Below are positions 10,340-22,389 of a stretch of 64,000 bases of DNA, piece after piece. Both the position numbers and the translations under genes were made by a program. Below the pieces are notes generated by a model, which worked only from the letters and a program-made list of their open reading frames with translations, was not told where the DNA came from and made no database searches. Source of the DNA: Dermanyssus gallinae (taxonomy: Eukaryota > Arthropoda > Arachnida > Mesostigmata > Dermanyssidae); assembly GCA_003439945.1 (NCBI GenBank), contig QVRM01006791.1, forward strand, positions 106,980 to 170,979, read 5' to 3'. The number at the start of each line of letters is the position of its first letter. Position 1 is the stretch's first letter.

Positions 10340-10736
10340 CATGACGTCTACTTCACTGAACACCGCACTCACAAAATGAACACTGGCCGAGTATTTGCTT
10401 TCTCCCACAATAGAGACATCAGCGAAGGTAAGCCAGCGATTTGCGCAAGATTTGTTATCGAGATCGAAGGGTTCTCAGAAAGTCGCAGTTGGACTGTTGG
10501 TTGCAATTCGCTAAACTGTCCGTAAAGTGACACCAAAGCAATTTGAAATCTGGGCCAGGTCTGCCCCGCGCAGAGGGCACGAAAAATAGGTGATTTTTGC
10601 CCATATTCCAAAGATGACGTATGGCATGGGGTCTATCGAACGTAAGTTTTAATCTGCTACCCATTTGCCGGATAAGCGCATTCCTGATACAAAGGGGATT
10701 AAAATAAAAAAGTGCACCAACTTTGACGAATCACCC

Positions 10737-10738
<2 letters not shown>
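10340..10738 (-). pseudogene. Decayed Tc1/mariner-like transposon, N-terminal part
   Basis: The right end reads, on the minus strand, CAGGGTGATTCGTCAAAG, a typical terminal-repeat start for a group of arthropod Tc1/mariner-related elements. It abuts a TA and then (TA)n. Inside, the minus strand gives a helix-turn-helix-like block, LSENPSISITNLAQIAGLPS and then LMSLLWEKA, which matches the second DNA-binding motif of such transposases (ENP-x-SI-x-x-x-AQ-x-x-GLS). A second frame shows SLANCNQQSNC, comparable to the linker before it. No catalytic region was found and the left end is undefined. Confidence rests on the combination of terminus and motif. Confidence 0.42.

Positions 10739-10741
<3 letters not shown>

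Positions 10742-10791
<50 letters not shown>
10742..10791. repeat. (AT)n microsatellite, 50 bp
   Basis: Adjoins the presumed terminal repeat of the Tc1/mariner-like fossil. Confidence 0.97.
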
Positions 10792-10794
<3 letters not shown>

Positions 10795-10899
10795 ATAAGA
10801 AGAACAACATATATAAGGAACGTCCTTTAGGGAGTTTCAGCCCTGTCCCCAAAAACAATAACTTACAAGAGTGAAGTAAAATGTATGACGGGAGCCGCA

Positions 10900-11890
10900 C
10901 TCTAAACTGCATCCTTCTTTTCTGTTAGGACCTCTCTGTCAGCTCAGCAGAACTGCTGAAGGGCGTGCTGCGGATAACTGGAGTTGATATTGAGTTTTTG
11001 CAGCTAGGAAACTGTCAAAAAAGTAATTTCACATTAACCTGACCCATTCTCTGGCTGTAAAGCCTCTTTGAATATGTCATTCGTTATTGGGCTTCGGATA
11101 ACCAAACTGGCCGAAAGCTTTAGTGTAGTAGTATGTTGATCATTGCTATATATGTGAAATGTGTATGAACAGATGTCTCATTATTAGTCATAACGCTTTC
11201 TTCTCTAGATTTCAAAGCAACGGAACATTGTGGTGAATTGGCGCTGACTAATGGCACATACGTGGCATACATCATATTCAAATACGTTATTCAACAAAGT
11301 CATGGCTCACGTTCAGCACCAAAATTACCAATTTTTTTTTGGAAAATCTAGCGTGGAACGTGGACTACTCGGAATTGCTCCATACAACCCGATGTTTCCG
11401 CTGCCAAATATGCACTGTTTGACTTGAATTAAGTAGATTACGAACCGCTCAATATGCATCACTCGAATCTTTAATTAGATCAGCTAACGTTTAATTATCT
11501 GTCGTCCGCACATATTGTCGCTCGGCACGAATAAATAACAATATTGAATCAATGAACAGCAATTATAGATCAACTTCCTGTCTGCCGTCATTTGTTGTTG
11601 TTTAAGGTTTCATAGCGAGCAGTGAGCTGCGTGAAAATCCAATGCGTTTCCATAGATCAAGCACAAATTTATTCTATCGAGCCTATTTAAATTTACCCTC
11701 AAGGCATCGTGTTTCCAATAGCATGGTCGTCTGTACACTGAATAAGGCGTTATTTAATGTTTTCGCGCTTTGTGCATAGTATTAGTGATTTGCGTGATAA
11801 CTGGCTGGCTTAAGTGCGTTTATAAGTAATTATTATTAAGTGCGTTTCTGCGAACAGCGCTATCTCTGTTTCTTATTCGCTAGACGTTAA
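10900..11890. other. No gene recognised
   Basis: AT-rich, with no open frame of note on either strand and no recognised repeat. Confidence 0.45.
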
Positions 11891-11894
11891 TGCT

Positions 11895-11985
11895 CTTTAG
11901 TGGGTGAAAGTCCTATACTAGGTGCTGTTGGTTGCCGGTACCGGTAGTGCATTAGCGTTTCCAAACCTCCCATATCAAAAACAAA
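11895..11985 (+). repeat. TAGTGGGT repeat family, copy 2
   Basis: TTTAGTGGGTGAAAGTCCTA, then TACTAGGTGCTG and CTCCCATATCAAAAA. Closest to copy 3 at 13092-13195, with which it shares CCTATACTAG, the TGCTG...GTTGCC block and the CCCAT..CAAAAA end. Confidence 0.6.
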
Positions 11986-13091
11986 AAAGACGTAAATGCT
12001 CGAGCGCTGGTAGTGAAGTGGCACGCACGTGTAGAGATGTGAACGCTCGGTGTTCCTCTTCAGCTGGAAAAAAAAGTGCAAACAAAAAAAACCGTTTAAA
12101 AAACAGTCGCCCGTGTCCAGGTAGTTTTGCCACTGAAGGCCTTTACTTCCAGGAACCCAACGAAAGCTCCCTTAGAGGCGTAGAGGATCCACTCATTGCA
12201 GGCCCACATTGATATTGTGAGTAGACACCCACGAGAGAATAAGAGAGCCCCCTTCCAAGCCCCAGATGCGAAGTTGTAAGACTAACTCATGATTAAACGT
12301 GAGGTTAGGTGTCTAGGAGCCCTTCTTGACTCGAGACTCAGTGGAGTGCTGCACGGTATAGGCGGAGCTTCTGGATATAGTGGACGAGTCGACGGTCCTG
12401 TGCGTCGCCTTCATATGGGCGGATTTGGCCCATATATTGAAGACGATGTACATGGCTGTTTGGTCCCAAAACCCGTATGAAAAGAGCGCTTTATCCGAAA
12501 GGGATTTGGCCCATATGAGACGGCATACAGAGACGTTAGGCCCAGAACTTGTACCAGAAGGGCGCTGGACTTGACTCAGCAGGGAGTGACAATTAGAATG
12601 AGTACGACGTTAATGGAGGACATTAATGGCTTTGCTGGTTCGCCTGATGTGGCCGCCAGAAGAGCCATTCTTGACCTTTGAAGTCAAAGAGTGCAAAAGC
12701 GCCCTCCGGCTCGAACTCATGGGTCAATGGACCACAAGCCTCATTTCGGACGTGAGAGAATGGTACGACAGTAGAGATGATTATATTATTATAGGAATTA
12801 TTAGTATAGGAATATATATTTGGCTGCCACGCCACGCAGGTAGTCACAGGGCACGGTTGATTGCAGACCTATATAGTGCGACTTGGCAAAACAACTGGTA
12901 AAACGTGTGTACTGCGCTGCTCAAGCGAATCAAACGATGTTACCTCGATGATGCGTTGCGGGGTGCTTGCAGATCCCCCGACTATTAGCCCGCCGGGCTA
13001 GAGCGCTAGAGAAACAAGGCTCCCCCCGCGGGGTGTCAAAGTAAGTATAACATACAATTCCAAACTCGAGGTTGTGGGCAGAAATCCGAGT

Positions 13092-13195
13092 ATAGTGGGT
13101 TTGCCGAGTATAGTGGGTCCTATACTAGTTGCTGCTTGTTGCCACCGACGCAAGTGCATCATGCATTCCCAAGACATCCCATGCCAAAAAATAGC
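13092..13195 (+). repeat. TAGTGGGT repeat family, copy 3
   Basis: GAGTATAGTGGGT occurs twice in a row here (near 13088 and 13107), followed by CCTATACTAGTTGCTGC and ACATCCCATGCCAAAAA. It shares most of its blocks with copy 2 and CATCATGCATTCCC with copy 1. Confidence 0.6.
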
Positions 13196-13357
13196 AACAT
13201 CCGTTACACTATCCTATCTCGACAGGGAAAAGGCTTTGTCAGAACGCTGTTAAGGCATACTTCGGCTGTTGTTGACGTGGCAGCAGTGCATCAAGCCTGG
13301 ACGACCCGGTAACGACGTCAATTTAAAGCAGCTCAGGCTAACTAATATACGTGTATT

Positions 13358-13359
<2 letters not shown>

Positions 13360-13389
<30 letters not shown>
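13360..13389. repeat. (TA)n followed by (GA)n
   Basis: A 30-bp TA run passing into AGAGAGAGAGA. Confidence 0.95.
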
Positions 13390-13399
<10 letters not shown>

Positions 13400-13984
13400 T
13401 CGAAAAATAACGATAGCTTAAGAGGACGTTAACGTACCCGTCGTTCATGGATATTTAAATTATACACGCGGCTTAGACTACTTCTGAGGGAAATGCATTC
13501 ATCCGCTCGTCGTGCAGTCTCAGTTGTCTCCAGCAAGTGTGCAATACGCAAATATTCTCTGAGAGTGCAAATAAATATACTATGTACGTTGTTACTATTA
13601 CATGTTGTTGTTGCTGTTGTTGTGGGTGTTATTGCCGTGGTTGTTGTTATTGTTGCTAGACTGTATTTTATGTTTTTAGTATAGTTGACTTGCTGCGCCC
13701 TGTGTATTATACTCGGGAGACGCCTTTGCTGTATACCTTTGTTCTAAAGCCCCACTCAGGTTCAGTTTGATTTCGAGAATGCATTGTCATCGAGAAGGAT
13801 CTGTTAGTCTGCTATAACGTCCCTAATGGTCCGCAAGGCTCTCAACCTCTAACCCACCACTTCTTTAAGCTTCCTAAGCTTCTTACAACATCTAACAACG
13901 AGCATTCTATAATCCGATGCTCAATTGACCCATAATGGTATGACACAAAAGTTCTAGACAGAATGTTTGGAAAACATTATATAA

Positions 13985-14005
13985 ATATATATATATATAT
14001 ATATA
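13985..14005. repeat. Short (TA)n tract
   Basis: 21 bp of alternating TA. Confidence 0.95.
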
Positions 14006-14009
14006 GCAT

Positions 14010-15770
14010 CTGTTGATTCGGCATGACGCCACTCAATTTAACAAGGCGACTTAGGCGTCATTTACTACGCTGTAAAAGGCATTGAACGAGTTCAGGTTTA
14101 GCTGAATAGTGAGTATGCACTTTAAGTCGTTGCGTCACTGCACACGTCCTGTAGGGTCCTCGTATAAACACTACAATTATTGATGCGCATTGGAATGCGT
14201 CTGTGAGCAAAACTCACGAATTACAGCGCGTGCAATAACAAATTGAATCATTTCTGGACACGTGTGTGCATATGTAGAAGTATGTGTTTGAACCGCCTCA
14301 TTAGCGCTTTCGATTGTCGGTGCAGGTGCAGGACCAGGCAGGTCATCAGAGCAGCAGAGACTAGCACGTACAGGAAATACTCAGGAATTAGCTATCCAAA
14401 CAAGTTGTGTTCGTTGGCGTTCGAGACGACGGGAAGCCCCCGCCCAACGATGGAGGGCCCGCACACATAGTGAATTCAGTGCGTAGGCAAAAGTCTTCAT
14501 GATTTCACGGGAAACTCGAGATGATTTGAGTCTTTGCGTTAGAGGCTGTCATTCGATACGCGACGGAGAAGTGCAGCACCTGTTTGGAGGACAATGCTGA
14601 ATGGGACTGCAATGCTGAATTGAACCAACACGTCCTCGCCAGAAGACAACAGTTTGCTCCAAAGAGCGATTATTTTAGTTCACTCAAGTTTTTCGTCTGC
14701 TTCTCGGGTTGTTCAAATGTGCAAAGTGTTCGCTTTCGTTTAAAACGAGAGAACAACTGATTATATGTAACCAGGGATGTTCAACTGTGGGTCACGGGAG
14801 GCCGTGCCCCCCTCGATGACACGCAGTTTGAGTCGTGCGAATCCTTTGAATCACCCAAGCCCAATTTTGTTTTGATAAAGAAACGCTTGTGTGTACTACA
14901 GTGGATTTTGGTGAAACTGTGGGCATTCCACGGAGCTCTAACGAAGGGTCACCGGTGATAAAGCGGCTCCCCTGCAACGATTTACACACTCTGAGATCAT
15001 CAAGGGGTTTAAACACCCCACGTTAAAAGAAAAGGTTAGCGTGACGAAAACGGACGGAACACGGACAGCGAGGCCTAACAGCAGCGGTGGTAGTAGCAGC
15101 GGCAAAAACAACAACAACAACAACAACACCGCCACTACCTTCGAATCAAATGAGCCAATGGATGGCAACACGCCAACGGCAAAGGAAACGGCAGCAATCA
15201 CAACATCGCAAACAAAGACTACCCGCAGAGGCAAGAAAAGATGAGAAGGAAAACGATGGCCTTGTCACCACATCCAACGGAGGAGGAGCGGGAAAAACGA
15301 ACCTTCGTATGCAGAGAGGCAACGCAGCTGATACAATGGGAAATCTCAAAATGTATGCTGGGCTAGGCAGATTCAACGCGCTGAGAGTAGCATGGCTGGC
15401 GGCGTTAAAAACATCGTATGTTAACATACATACATGATTTGTAAACAGGAACATTCCTGTAAAAACCGCATTTAAAATGCGGACGCAGAGAAATGCTACT
15501 GTTATGTATAGTGCTGGGTTACGGCGAGTACTCAAAGTGCAGCAAGAGTAACTTCTGGCCCAAAAGCATCCTATTTCATTGTTGGGTTGTTGGTGCGCCC
15601 TACGGAAAAATGGTTATAAAAAGCATTATTGCACCTGGCAGTCCGGCTCCTCTCAAGTGACTACACAGATCCAGAGCTGCTGACGCGGAGACTTCCAGGT
15701 CTCTGCGGTTGCTTCTTTGGAACTATGAGGATCATAGAGAAGCAGTACACCTAGCGCCAGTTGTGCAAGG
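14010..15770. other. No gene proven; Asn-rich frame near 15.04-15.24 kb
   Basis: A + frame at 15041-15241 is driven by an AAC repeat (Asn run). It lies upstream of, and on the same strand as, an endonuclease/RT fossil, so it could be decayed ORF1, but nothing in it identifies a gag-like domain. Confidence 0.3.
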
Positions 15771-15789
15771 TTAACATTGCTCAGCAAGG

Positions 15790-17390
15790 TTGACACTCCT
15801 TACGGAGATTTATAAGCGGGAAGGACTGCGTATCGATAATATGCGAGGATTCCACCTTCTGGCAGATCCACCTGCGGGAATCCGTGGCAGACCACTGGAA
15901 GGATTGCCAATATACTTAACGTAAAAAATTTCCCGTCGGCGCAATATGTGAGGAAAAACGATTTCTCTGTGATGGTATCGTCTATGAGGGTAAACATGGT
16001 CATCTTCTACCTCCGCCCAAAAACCTTGAATTGGCAGATTTCCTTGACACGGTGAATTCTGGTATATCAGGTTTTGAACTGTCTATGCCAGCTATCATTT
16101 TCAAGTACCAAAGGCGACTCGACAATACTCGCATTTATAGTGGGGCTACTAACGAAAAATGCGAGGTGCTGCCTTAATTGATGGAATACTTCGGTCTAAG
16201 ATATGCAAATACACGCGAAGACCACACGTATATGAGTCATAGCAGACGCAGCAGCACCGACCTTCTGTTTCGCAACCTTGTTGTTGGTAAAGTTAATAGC
16301 TTCGATGATCTCGAGGCACTGCAAGGAAACACCTACCGGTGTGAGCAATTACAAATATTCTGATATTTGGGCAAAACAGCAAGACGATCCACACTAGGTC
16401 GGCACGAGGCATGTACATTTTTCATTTTATACGGTAGCCTCGAAGTAGGCCGTGTTGTAGATACTTAACTATTAGTGAAAACCTTAAAAGTGCATTCAGG
16501 TTGAAGAGACCGGGGCCAAAACGATCGCAACAGTGGTCTTCTCAGGCTTGCTATTTCGCCCACTGTGGGGTGTTCAAACTCTTGCGCCAAATGAGGGTAA
16601 AGGCATTACCGCAGCTGCTAGTCAGAAGAAAATCTTCTGCAAATTGTTTATAAAATGGATTAAGTACGTGGTTTCCAGAGAAGTCAGGGAGCGCGTGATG
16701 CAATCCATGTGCTTTAGTCAGATATAGAATAAGCTGCGGCAAAATCCGGAGGCTATTTGGACGCAGTCTTTAGATTGCTTTAAAGCTTTCCACAAAGCAC
16801 CTTAACATCTTCTGGTGAAGTTATTCAGTCACGCAGGAGTTGGTGGCTCACTTTTAAGCGTAATTTTGAGCTTATTTGATGAGGACACCTAAGTGGTACA
16901 GTGTGGCAGGTAAGGCGATGTGTCTTGCGGGTAAAGCGAAGTGTGGGACCGCAAGAGAACCCACTGTCTCCTTCTCTTCTGCTTGTCGATTTTGTCGGCT
17001 TTATTCGACAGAAGTTTCAAAAGGCCATAGTTGTGGTGTATGCAGATGACATTGTGATCGCTTATCACGGCCTGGGTGCTACCAAGGGCATCACTTTTCT
17101 GGGAGGTGTTCCTTATCTCCAGGGGGCTAGAAATAAATGTTATGACGGCCAATGCTGTGAAATTCAGAAGAACAGGTCTCTTGCCTGCAGAAGAAATGAT
17201 ACGTTACGGCGGCCAACTTTTGGAACGCGTTAATTCTCTCCGTTATCTGGGGCTTTGGCTCCATTATACTGATATGAACTTCACTGCACATCCTCGAGGC
17301 AGTGCTTGTCAATGCGGGTATGGAACCGCTTTGTGTACCTTATGTCACGATGTGCACCGATTGTTGAGTGTATTCGGTTTAGGCTGAAGT
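15790..17390 (+). pseudogene. Decayed non-LTR retrotransposon: endonuclease and reverse transcriptase
   Basis: In shifting frames the + strand gives pieces of an APE-type endonuclease and then a reverse transcriptase. MRGFHLLADPPAGIRGRP and LEGLPIYL (about 15841-15910) fit the ...GRPSGGLAI... segment. ATNEKCEVLP and LMEYFGLRYANT (16145-16210) with SSTDLLF fit the endonuclease end. LDCFKAFHKAP (about 16772) is RT motif A, VVYADDIVIAY (about 17035) is motif C, and LLERVNSLRYLGLWLHYTD (about 17217-17275) is the following thumb segment. Stops and frameshifts occur throughout. Order and strand agree with a single element from about 15.8 to 17.4 kb. It is dead; the clade (Jockey/R1-like) is only a guess. 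Confidence 0.68.
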
Positions 17391-17559
17391 CGCTGCGTAC
17401 AGTACCATTTGAAAGCTTTATCAGGGAATAGAAAAATAAAGATCGAATTATTTTAGTCATTTTGTAAAGTCTTAACAAAGTAAAATCCTGCTAAAATAAG
17501 CAAATCGAAGATAATAATAGTAACATTTAAATACTATTCAATAGTGATACTGTTATTTA

Positions 17560-17564
<5 letters not shown>

Positions 17565-17616
<52 letters not shown>

Positions 17617-17620
17617 TATA
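17565..17620. repeat. (TA)n microsatellite with one TG interruption
   Basis: 56 bp; a (TATG) interruption at about 17597. Confidence 0.95.
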
Positions 17621-17629
17621 CAAGATGTT

Positions 17630-18385
17630 AAATCTTGCGATATTTTGCAGCTTATCCAAGCAACTTCATGAGCGATAGTCTTTGTTTGGTAGTACGCTAG
17701 ATTCTTTAGAAATATCGAAGATTCCGTACACCTTTGCGTCGTGCGAATATCATTGACCACCAAGATGCGCCATTCTAGCAGGAGGGGGAGGGGGGAGGGA
17801 AACAATAGCATTCCAACGGGCAGCGTCCAACGCAGGTTCGTCCGTTCGTATGCTGTCCGCTGAAATCGCAACCCGAGCGTTTCAATATAAAGCTCGTATT
17901 CACCGAGGACTTGCAGGCATGCGAGTACGAAGCAATTCTTCAAAGTTGCGAAACGCTCGATAAACCTATGGGCGGCTGTCATATGTTTGGACGGCTGGAC
18001 AGATGGATATGCTTGGCAGTGGGAGTGATCGGCCCGGCCAAATGCCCCGCAGTCCGTTAACCGGTCTTGACGGTTAAGCTAACCAGAGTGCCTACCGGCC
18101 GCAGTGGTACTCTGCTAAACGCCAGCCTCTGTCTTCATCGGATGTGCGCAGGCATCTCTCCCTATCATTGATGAAAAAGCTAGACTGATAGATATCTTGC
18201 CCGAGGCACTGGTTTGAGCCGTTAGTTGCAGCCCGTAGTGTGCCCGTCAACCTGTCGTTCCCACTTGTCAAACGTGGACAGCAACCTATTTTGCCTCCTC
18301 TATATTCCGTATGTACTCTGAACAACTACTTGCGAAATAAATCGATTACATACGCCGCATTCTTCGTAAGTCGATTTTGTTTTCT
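17630..18385. other. No gene proven
   Basis: A 141-codon minus-strand open frame (17557-17982) has no recognised domain. Around 18095-18160 the + strand has ACCGGCCGCAGTGGTAC, then CCTCTGTCTTCATCGG, faintly like a tRNA-derived SINE head but without a convincing B box. Confidence 0.3.

Positions 18386-18388
<3 letters not shown>

Positions 18389-18421
<33 letters not shown>
18389..18421. repeat. (TA)n microsatellite, 33 bp
   Basis: Pure alternating TA. Confidence 0.95.
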
Positions 18422-18424
<3 letters not shown>

Positions 18425-19417
18425 GACGACGCTGAGAGAAAAACAAAATTGTTTTGCGGAGTAGAATTCGCAGCTAGGAAGATTAGGCAGAATAGTCAGC
18501 AGTGGGCAAGAGCGGATGTATCGGAAGGATTGATGGGAAATGGTTGGGGGCCAGGTCAGGGTTAGCAGATATACAAATTTAAAAAGGAAAAGCGGGAAAT
18601 GGGCGTGGTAGACTGAGTATACGATAATCTAGAAGAGAGTGGGTAATTAACAGGTGCTAGGGCAGAGATATTTGATACAAGGGTTTAGCAAGTTAAATAA
18701 ATATATTGAAGTGGAAAGTATAGAATGTCAAGTTTGTGGGTTAAGGTTTGAGCATGAGATAATTTTGTCATGTTATAAATCAATCATGTATAATATAATA
18801 CATGTGTAGTACATGTTTACATAATATAGGTTATATATATGTTACACATGTTAACATATATGTTCTATACGTCAAGAGCCAGACACAAACCTTGTGCGCA
18901 GATATGAACTTACAAAAACGGGGCTCTAATGTGGACAGTTTAGCCGAAAGTTTCGAGCTACCTAGGGTATAAAGTAGAGCGAGCGTTAGTGGGGACACTT
19001 GGCAGGCCAGTGGCAAAGGTCCCACAAACAAACGCACCAACTATGAGCATACAAATTTAGAAAGAAAACTTAACTTGAACTAACAATGCACGCTGAGTTC
19101 TAAAGCCCTCGTGCATTCGCAACATAATAGCTTAATATAACGTGCATAATTTAAACAAAGCGTCGTTGAGAGCGTCTTCTCAGTAATCGACTAGCAAATT
19201 CCCCGCTGGCTCGCGGCGTTCTTTCCTCGTGAGGCTTGAGTCCAATGCTTACATGACGTACTACTGTCTATCTAGATGGTAATTAATACCCGGTGGCGCA
19301 AGGGGACCTCCTTAAACCTTTGCATGTAGAGTGTAAGGTTATGTTTCTATATATCGCGGCGGCTTTTGTTCCGCCTCTTAAGTCAACCCGCTTAATATAT
19401 ATATAGTCAACCCGCTG

Positions 19418-19420
<3 letters not shown>

Positions 19421-19458
<38 letters not shown>
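19421..19458. repeat. (AT)n microsatellite, 38 bp
   Basis: Preceded by two copies of AGTCAACCCGCT about 30 bp apart. It forms the left edge of the inverted duplication described next. Confidence 0.95.
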
Positions 19459-19461
<3 letters not shown>

Positions 19462-19471
19462 ACTGTAAGAT

Positions 19472-19724
19472 CTGTACGTATCTGTGGTGGCTCGAAGCAT
19501 TTGCTTGAGGATGAACCTAAATAACGACTGGGAACTTGTCGACGCTTAGACATGCGTTTTGTGGGCTAGCGTATATGGGGAAAGTGTTGGTACACGTAAG
19601 TAATGACTTTCACGTAGCCCTGGCCTGTCCGTTCTGCATCATCAATTATTCAAGAGCACTGGCGGACACTGACAGCCGTTATACACAGGGACCTGGCAAA
19701 GTTTTTGCAAGTTCATATGAGAGG
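19472..19724 (+). repeat. Inverted duplication, left arm (with extra ~128 bp)
   Basis: 19472-19540 and 19679-19724 match the minus strand of 20030-20153 closely, e.g. GGCTCGAAGCATTTGC, CCTAAATAACGAC and TATACACAGG, then TTTTTGCAAGTTC. Between the two matching parts this arm carries about 138 bp where the other has about 10, so one copy gained or lost sequence after the duplication. Confidence 0.8.
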
Positions 19725-20029
19725 GTACAGGAGGATACTTTTTGCTGAAACTAGAGTCATTATTTAGACCTCCCCGTAATTTCCAACACCAAGTGATATG
19801 TGTTTCATGAAGCGGTGGATCCATGCATCATGGAAAGACACTCCTAAATCGGTTTTGTCGATGGTTTCAACCCGATGGCTGGCTTGAAGTTTTGAGAACG
19901 CGAAAGATCGCACAGTGTCAAGTTACGTGATTACCAAGCTGCTAGGTGCTTCTTCAGCATAACGTCTAACTCATCGCCTAAGAGACGCTTCAGAGTTCTT
20001 CCTTGTCTGGTGCAGCAATAGCTTTAGAA

Positions 20030-20153
20030 CTCTCATAGAACTTGCAAAAACGTTGCCAGGTTCCTGTGTATAAAGGCTCAAGAGACAAGTCCTCATGTCG
20101 TTATTTAGGTCCATCCTCAGGCAAATGCTTCGAGCCGCCACGGATACGTACAG
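20030..20153 (-). repeat. Inverted duplication, right arm
   Basis: A 124-bp reverse-complement partner of 19472-19724, about 305 bp away. Neither arm codes for anything recognisable. Confidence 0.8.
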
Positions 20154-20159
20154 GTAGTC

Positions 20160-22225
20160 ACTGCACTCCTGAAGGTGAAAATGGTGACTGACCATCACTT
20201 TGCCAGCCAATCGTTGGCGTTTCATTTTTGTGGATCGAGGGGTTCCAACCGCTGACCACTGCGAGCCGTGGCACTTGAGTAGAGGGTCACCAAAATGAAC
20301 CTAAGTCTCTTTCGAGACCGTGACGAGACTCGAAAACAAAGAAAGCCAGCTCTTGTCGAAGCTACCATCATAAGTTTTCGTTCCAGAAAGACCCGCGTCT
20401 CTTTTTCGTCTTGTGACAAATCACGAGATTTTCATTGAGCAAATTTCCTCGCAAGTGCCCGTGTGTGGTCGTGAATAATGCCATGACATGGGACTTGCCA
20501 TCCAAGCTGAAAGTTTCGTCTAGCTGTGCATATGTTATGTTTGCGTTTTCATAATTTTCAGTTCCTATACGAGCCATACAGGAAGCGTTCACACACAAGT
20601 AAAGGGTACGTGATTTTTTCTAGATTAATGGCGAATTGTGTTTCTTCCTCTTCTTTCTAAGCTTTCGTTGTGCAGTGCAGTTTTTGAGCGTCTCAGATTG
20701 GAAATGCCATTTTGAGACGCATAGAGATAGATTGAATCGATTGGATCTGACAGGATTAGTAGACGTTGGGAGACGCTGCCGTCGCCGCCAGCCTGAATAG
20801 CTATCGAGCTATAATCAGGCGCGCGGGTGGCATTAGGAACGTGCAGCTTTACCACAGACTCTGTTATCTTACGCCAACGTACATACACAGCCATCGAACG
20901 GCTCCATGTTACCGCTGCGGTCTGAAATGAGACTGCCCTCTTAGACTGGCCCTGATATTCATGTGAGTTTTACGAAGCGAAGTAGAACAGCGTCAAATGG
21001 CGCTCACGCCGTTTCGTATCGAGTCAGTCAAGCTTACGACGTCCGCAATGCGATGCAATTGGATAAAGATAGTTGACAACTTGTCGTATAACCTGCACAT
21101 AGTCTGCGAGATGCCTGTACAAACAGATATGGAGCCGATTTGAAAAAAAGCTTACATGTTGCAATGTCACGATCTTAAATACATGCGCAATGAAATAGGC
21201 AGAACTAAAAACAACGGGGAAATTGCATTTTTGTAGCAGCACCCCGTTAGAAAGAAATAAGAAAACCCCCACTAAAAAGTGAAATTTGAATAATTACTAA
21301 GATAACTTGGTTTAACTAACACGCTTCTAAAAGTCAACCTATGCAACGGCATACAATCGCAGTCGAGAATCTTCTTCAGCTACTTTATTACGTGAGCACA
21401 ACAAAGCAGTACTTTGGCTAACTGAAAAACGGACGCATCTTCTACGAGACACATCAGGTAGTTCATTCATACTTGACGAGTTGTCATCTACCGTATAAGG
21501 CGCAATTAGTACAATAAATGCCCTACTTCAAGGTCCCTAGAGACGCAAGCCACCAACTGCCCAATATCCTGGTGAAAAGTCAGTTATTCTGGCCTGCTTT
21601 AATTTAAAGGTAATGTGTTGAAATGGCTACGCTATGACTTGGCCTAAGACTGATCTGATTTCAATATCTTATTTGATTTGCACTCCTGATGCTTTGACTC
21701 CAGGTCGGCTCTTGAGGGAGCATTTTGTCTACGTAGACCCGAGGCGTGTCTCTCTTATTCATATTCATCTTTTTTTTGGGGAGCGAACAGATAAATCAGA
21801 AAGGCTAACATGCCTTCAGGGTAAAGTCGTACTACTACATGTTCACAACAATTTGGCAAAATATAGAAAACTCCACCTAACAAACACGACCTTAGGCAGG
21901 GCTGCCGGGTTAGTTGAGCGACAAGCAGGACAGCTAAGCTGTCCCTTTGTGGAAAATGTTGCGCTACAATTTTAAGAAACCACTGTAAATTAGTTATTTC
22001 CTAGACGTCTGCAAATATTATGTCAAATGCACACTCGCGTTAAAGCACTGCACATCAATAATCTACTGCTCTTATATGTAGTGCATTAGGACAACTTGAA
22101 TTCTAAAAATCAGGCAACACGAGCCAATATCAGCAATATTTGCTAGTTCTTTAGTCAGTGCGTTTGATAGTGTTGCTGCTGTAAGCTACATGACCCAATA
22201 ACGTGCGTCTATTAATGAAAGAACC
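20160..22225. other. No gene recognised
   Basis: Several open frames of 60-110 codons lie on both strands without domain or splice support. The longest (21634-21972, + strand) has no recognisable motif. Confidence 0.4.
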
Positions 22226-22229
22226 ACCG

Positions 22230-22302
<73 letters not shown>
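22230..22302. repeat. (TA)n microsatellite, 73 bp
   Basis: Lies immediately beyond the 3' tail of the CR1-like element, either as its insertion target or as an expansion from its tail. Confidence 0.97.
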
Positions 22303-22307
<5 letters not shown>

Positions 22308-22389
22308 ATTATTATTATTTACACACCCTTTAGCAGGGGGCTTTATTGAGGATTATCAAAAATTCATAACAAACGCGCCATCTGGCGAT

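Noticed and set aside
12289..12400. RT thumb fragment (VRCLGALLDSRLS)
   Set aside because: A short resemblance to the ..YLGVxLDxxL.. motif with no neighbouring RT motif; not enough to call.
15041..15240. ORF1 of the 15.8-17.4 kb retroelement
   Set aside because: The frame is dominated by an AAC repeat and shows no zinc knuckle or other ORF1 feature.
18095..18240. A second tRNA-derived SINE
   Set aside because: An A-box-like stretch is present but there is no clear B box, tail or target duplication.
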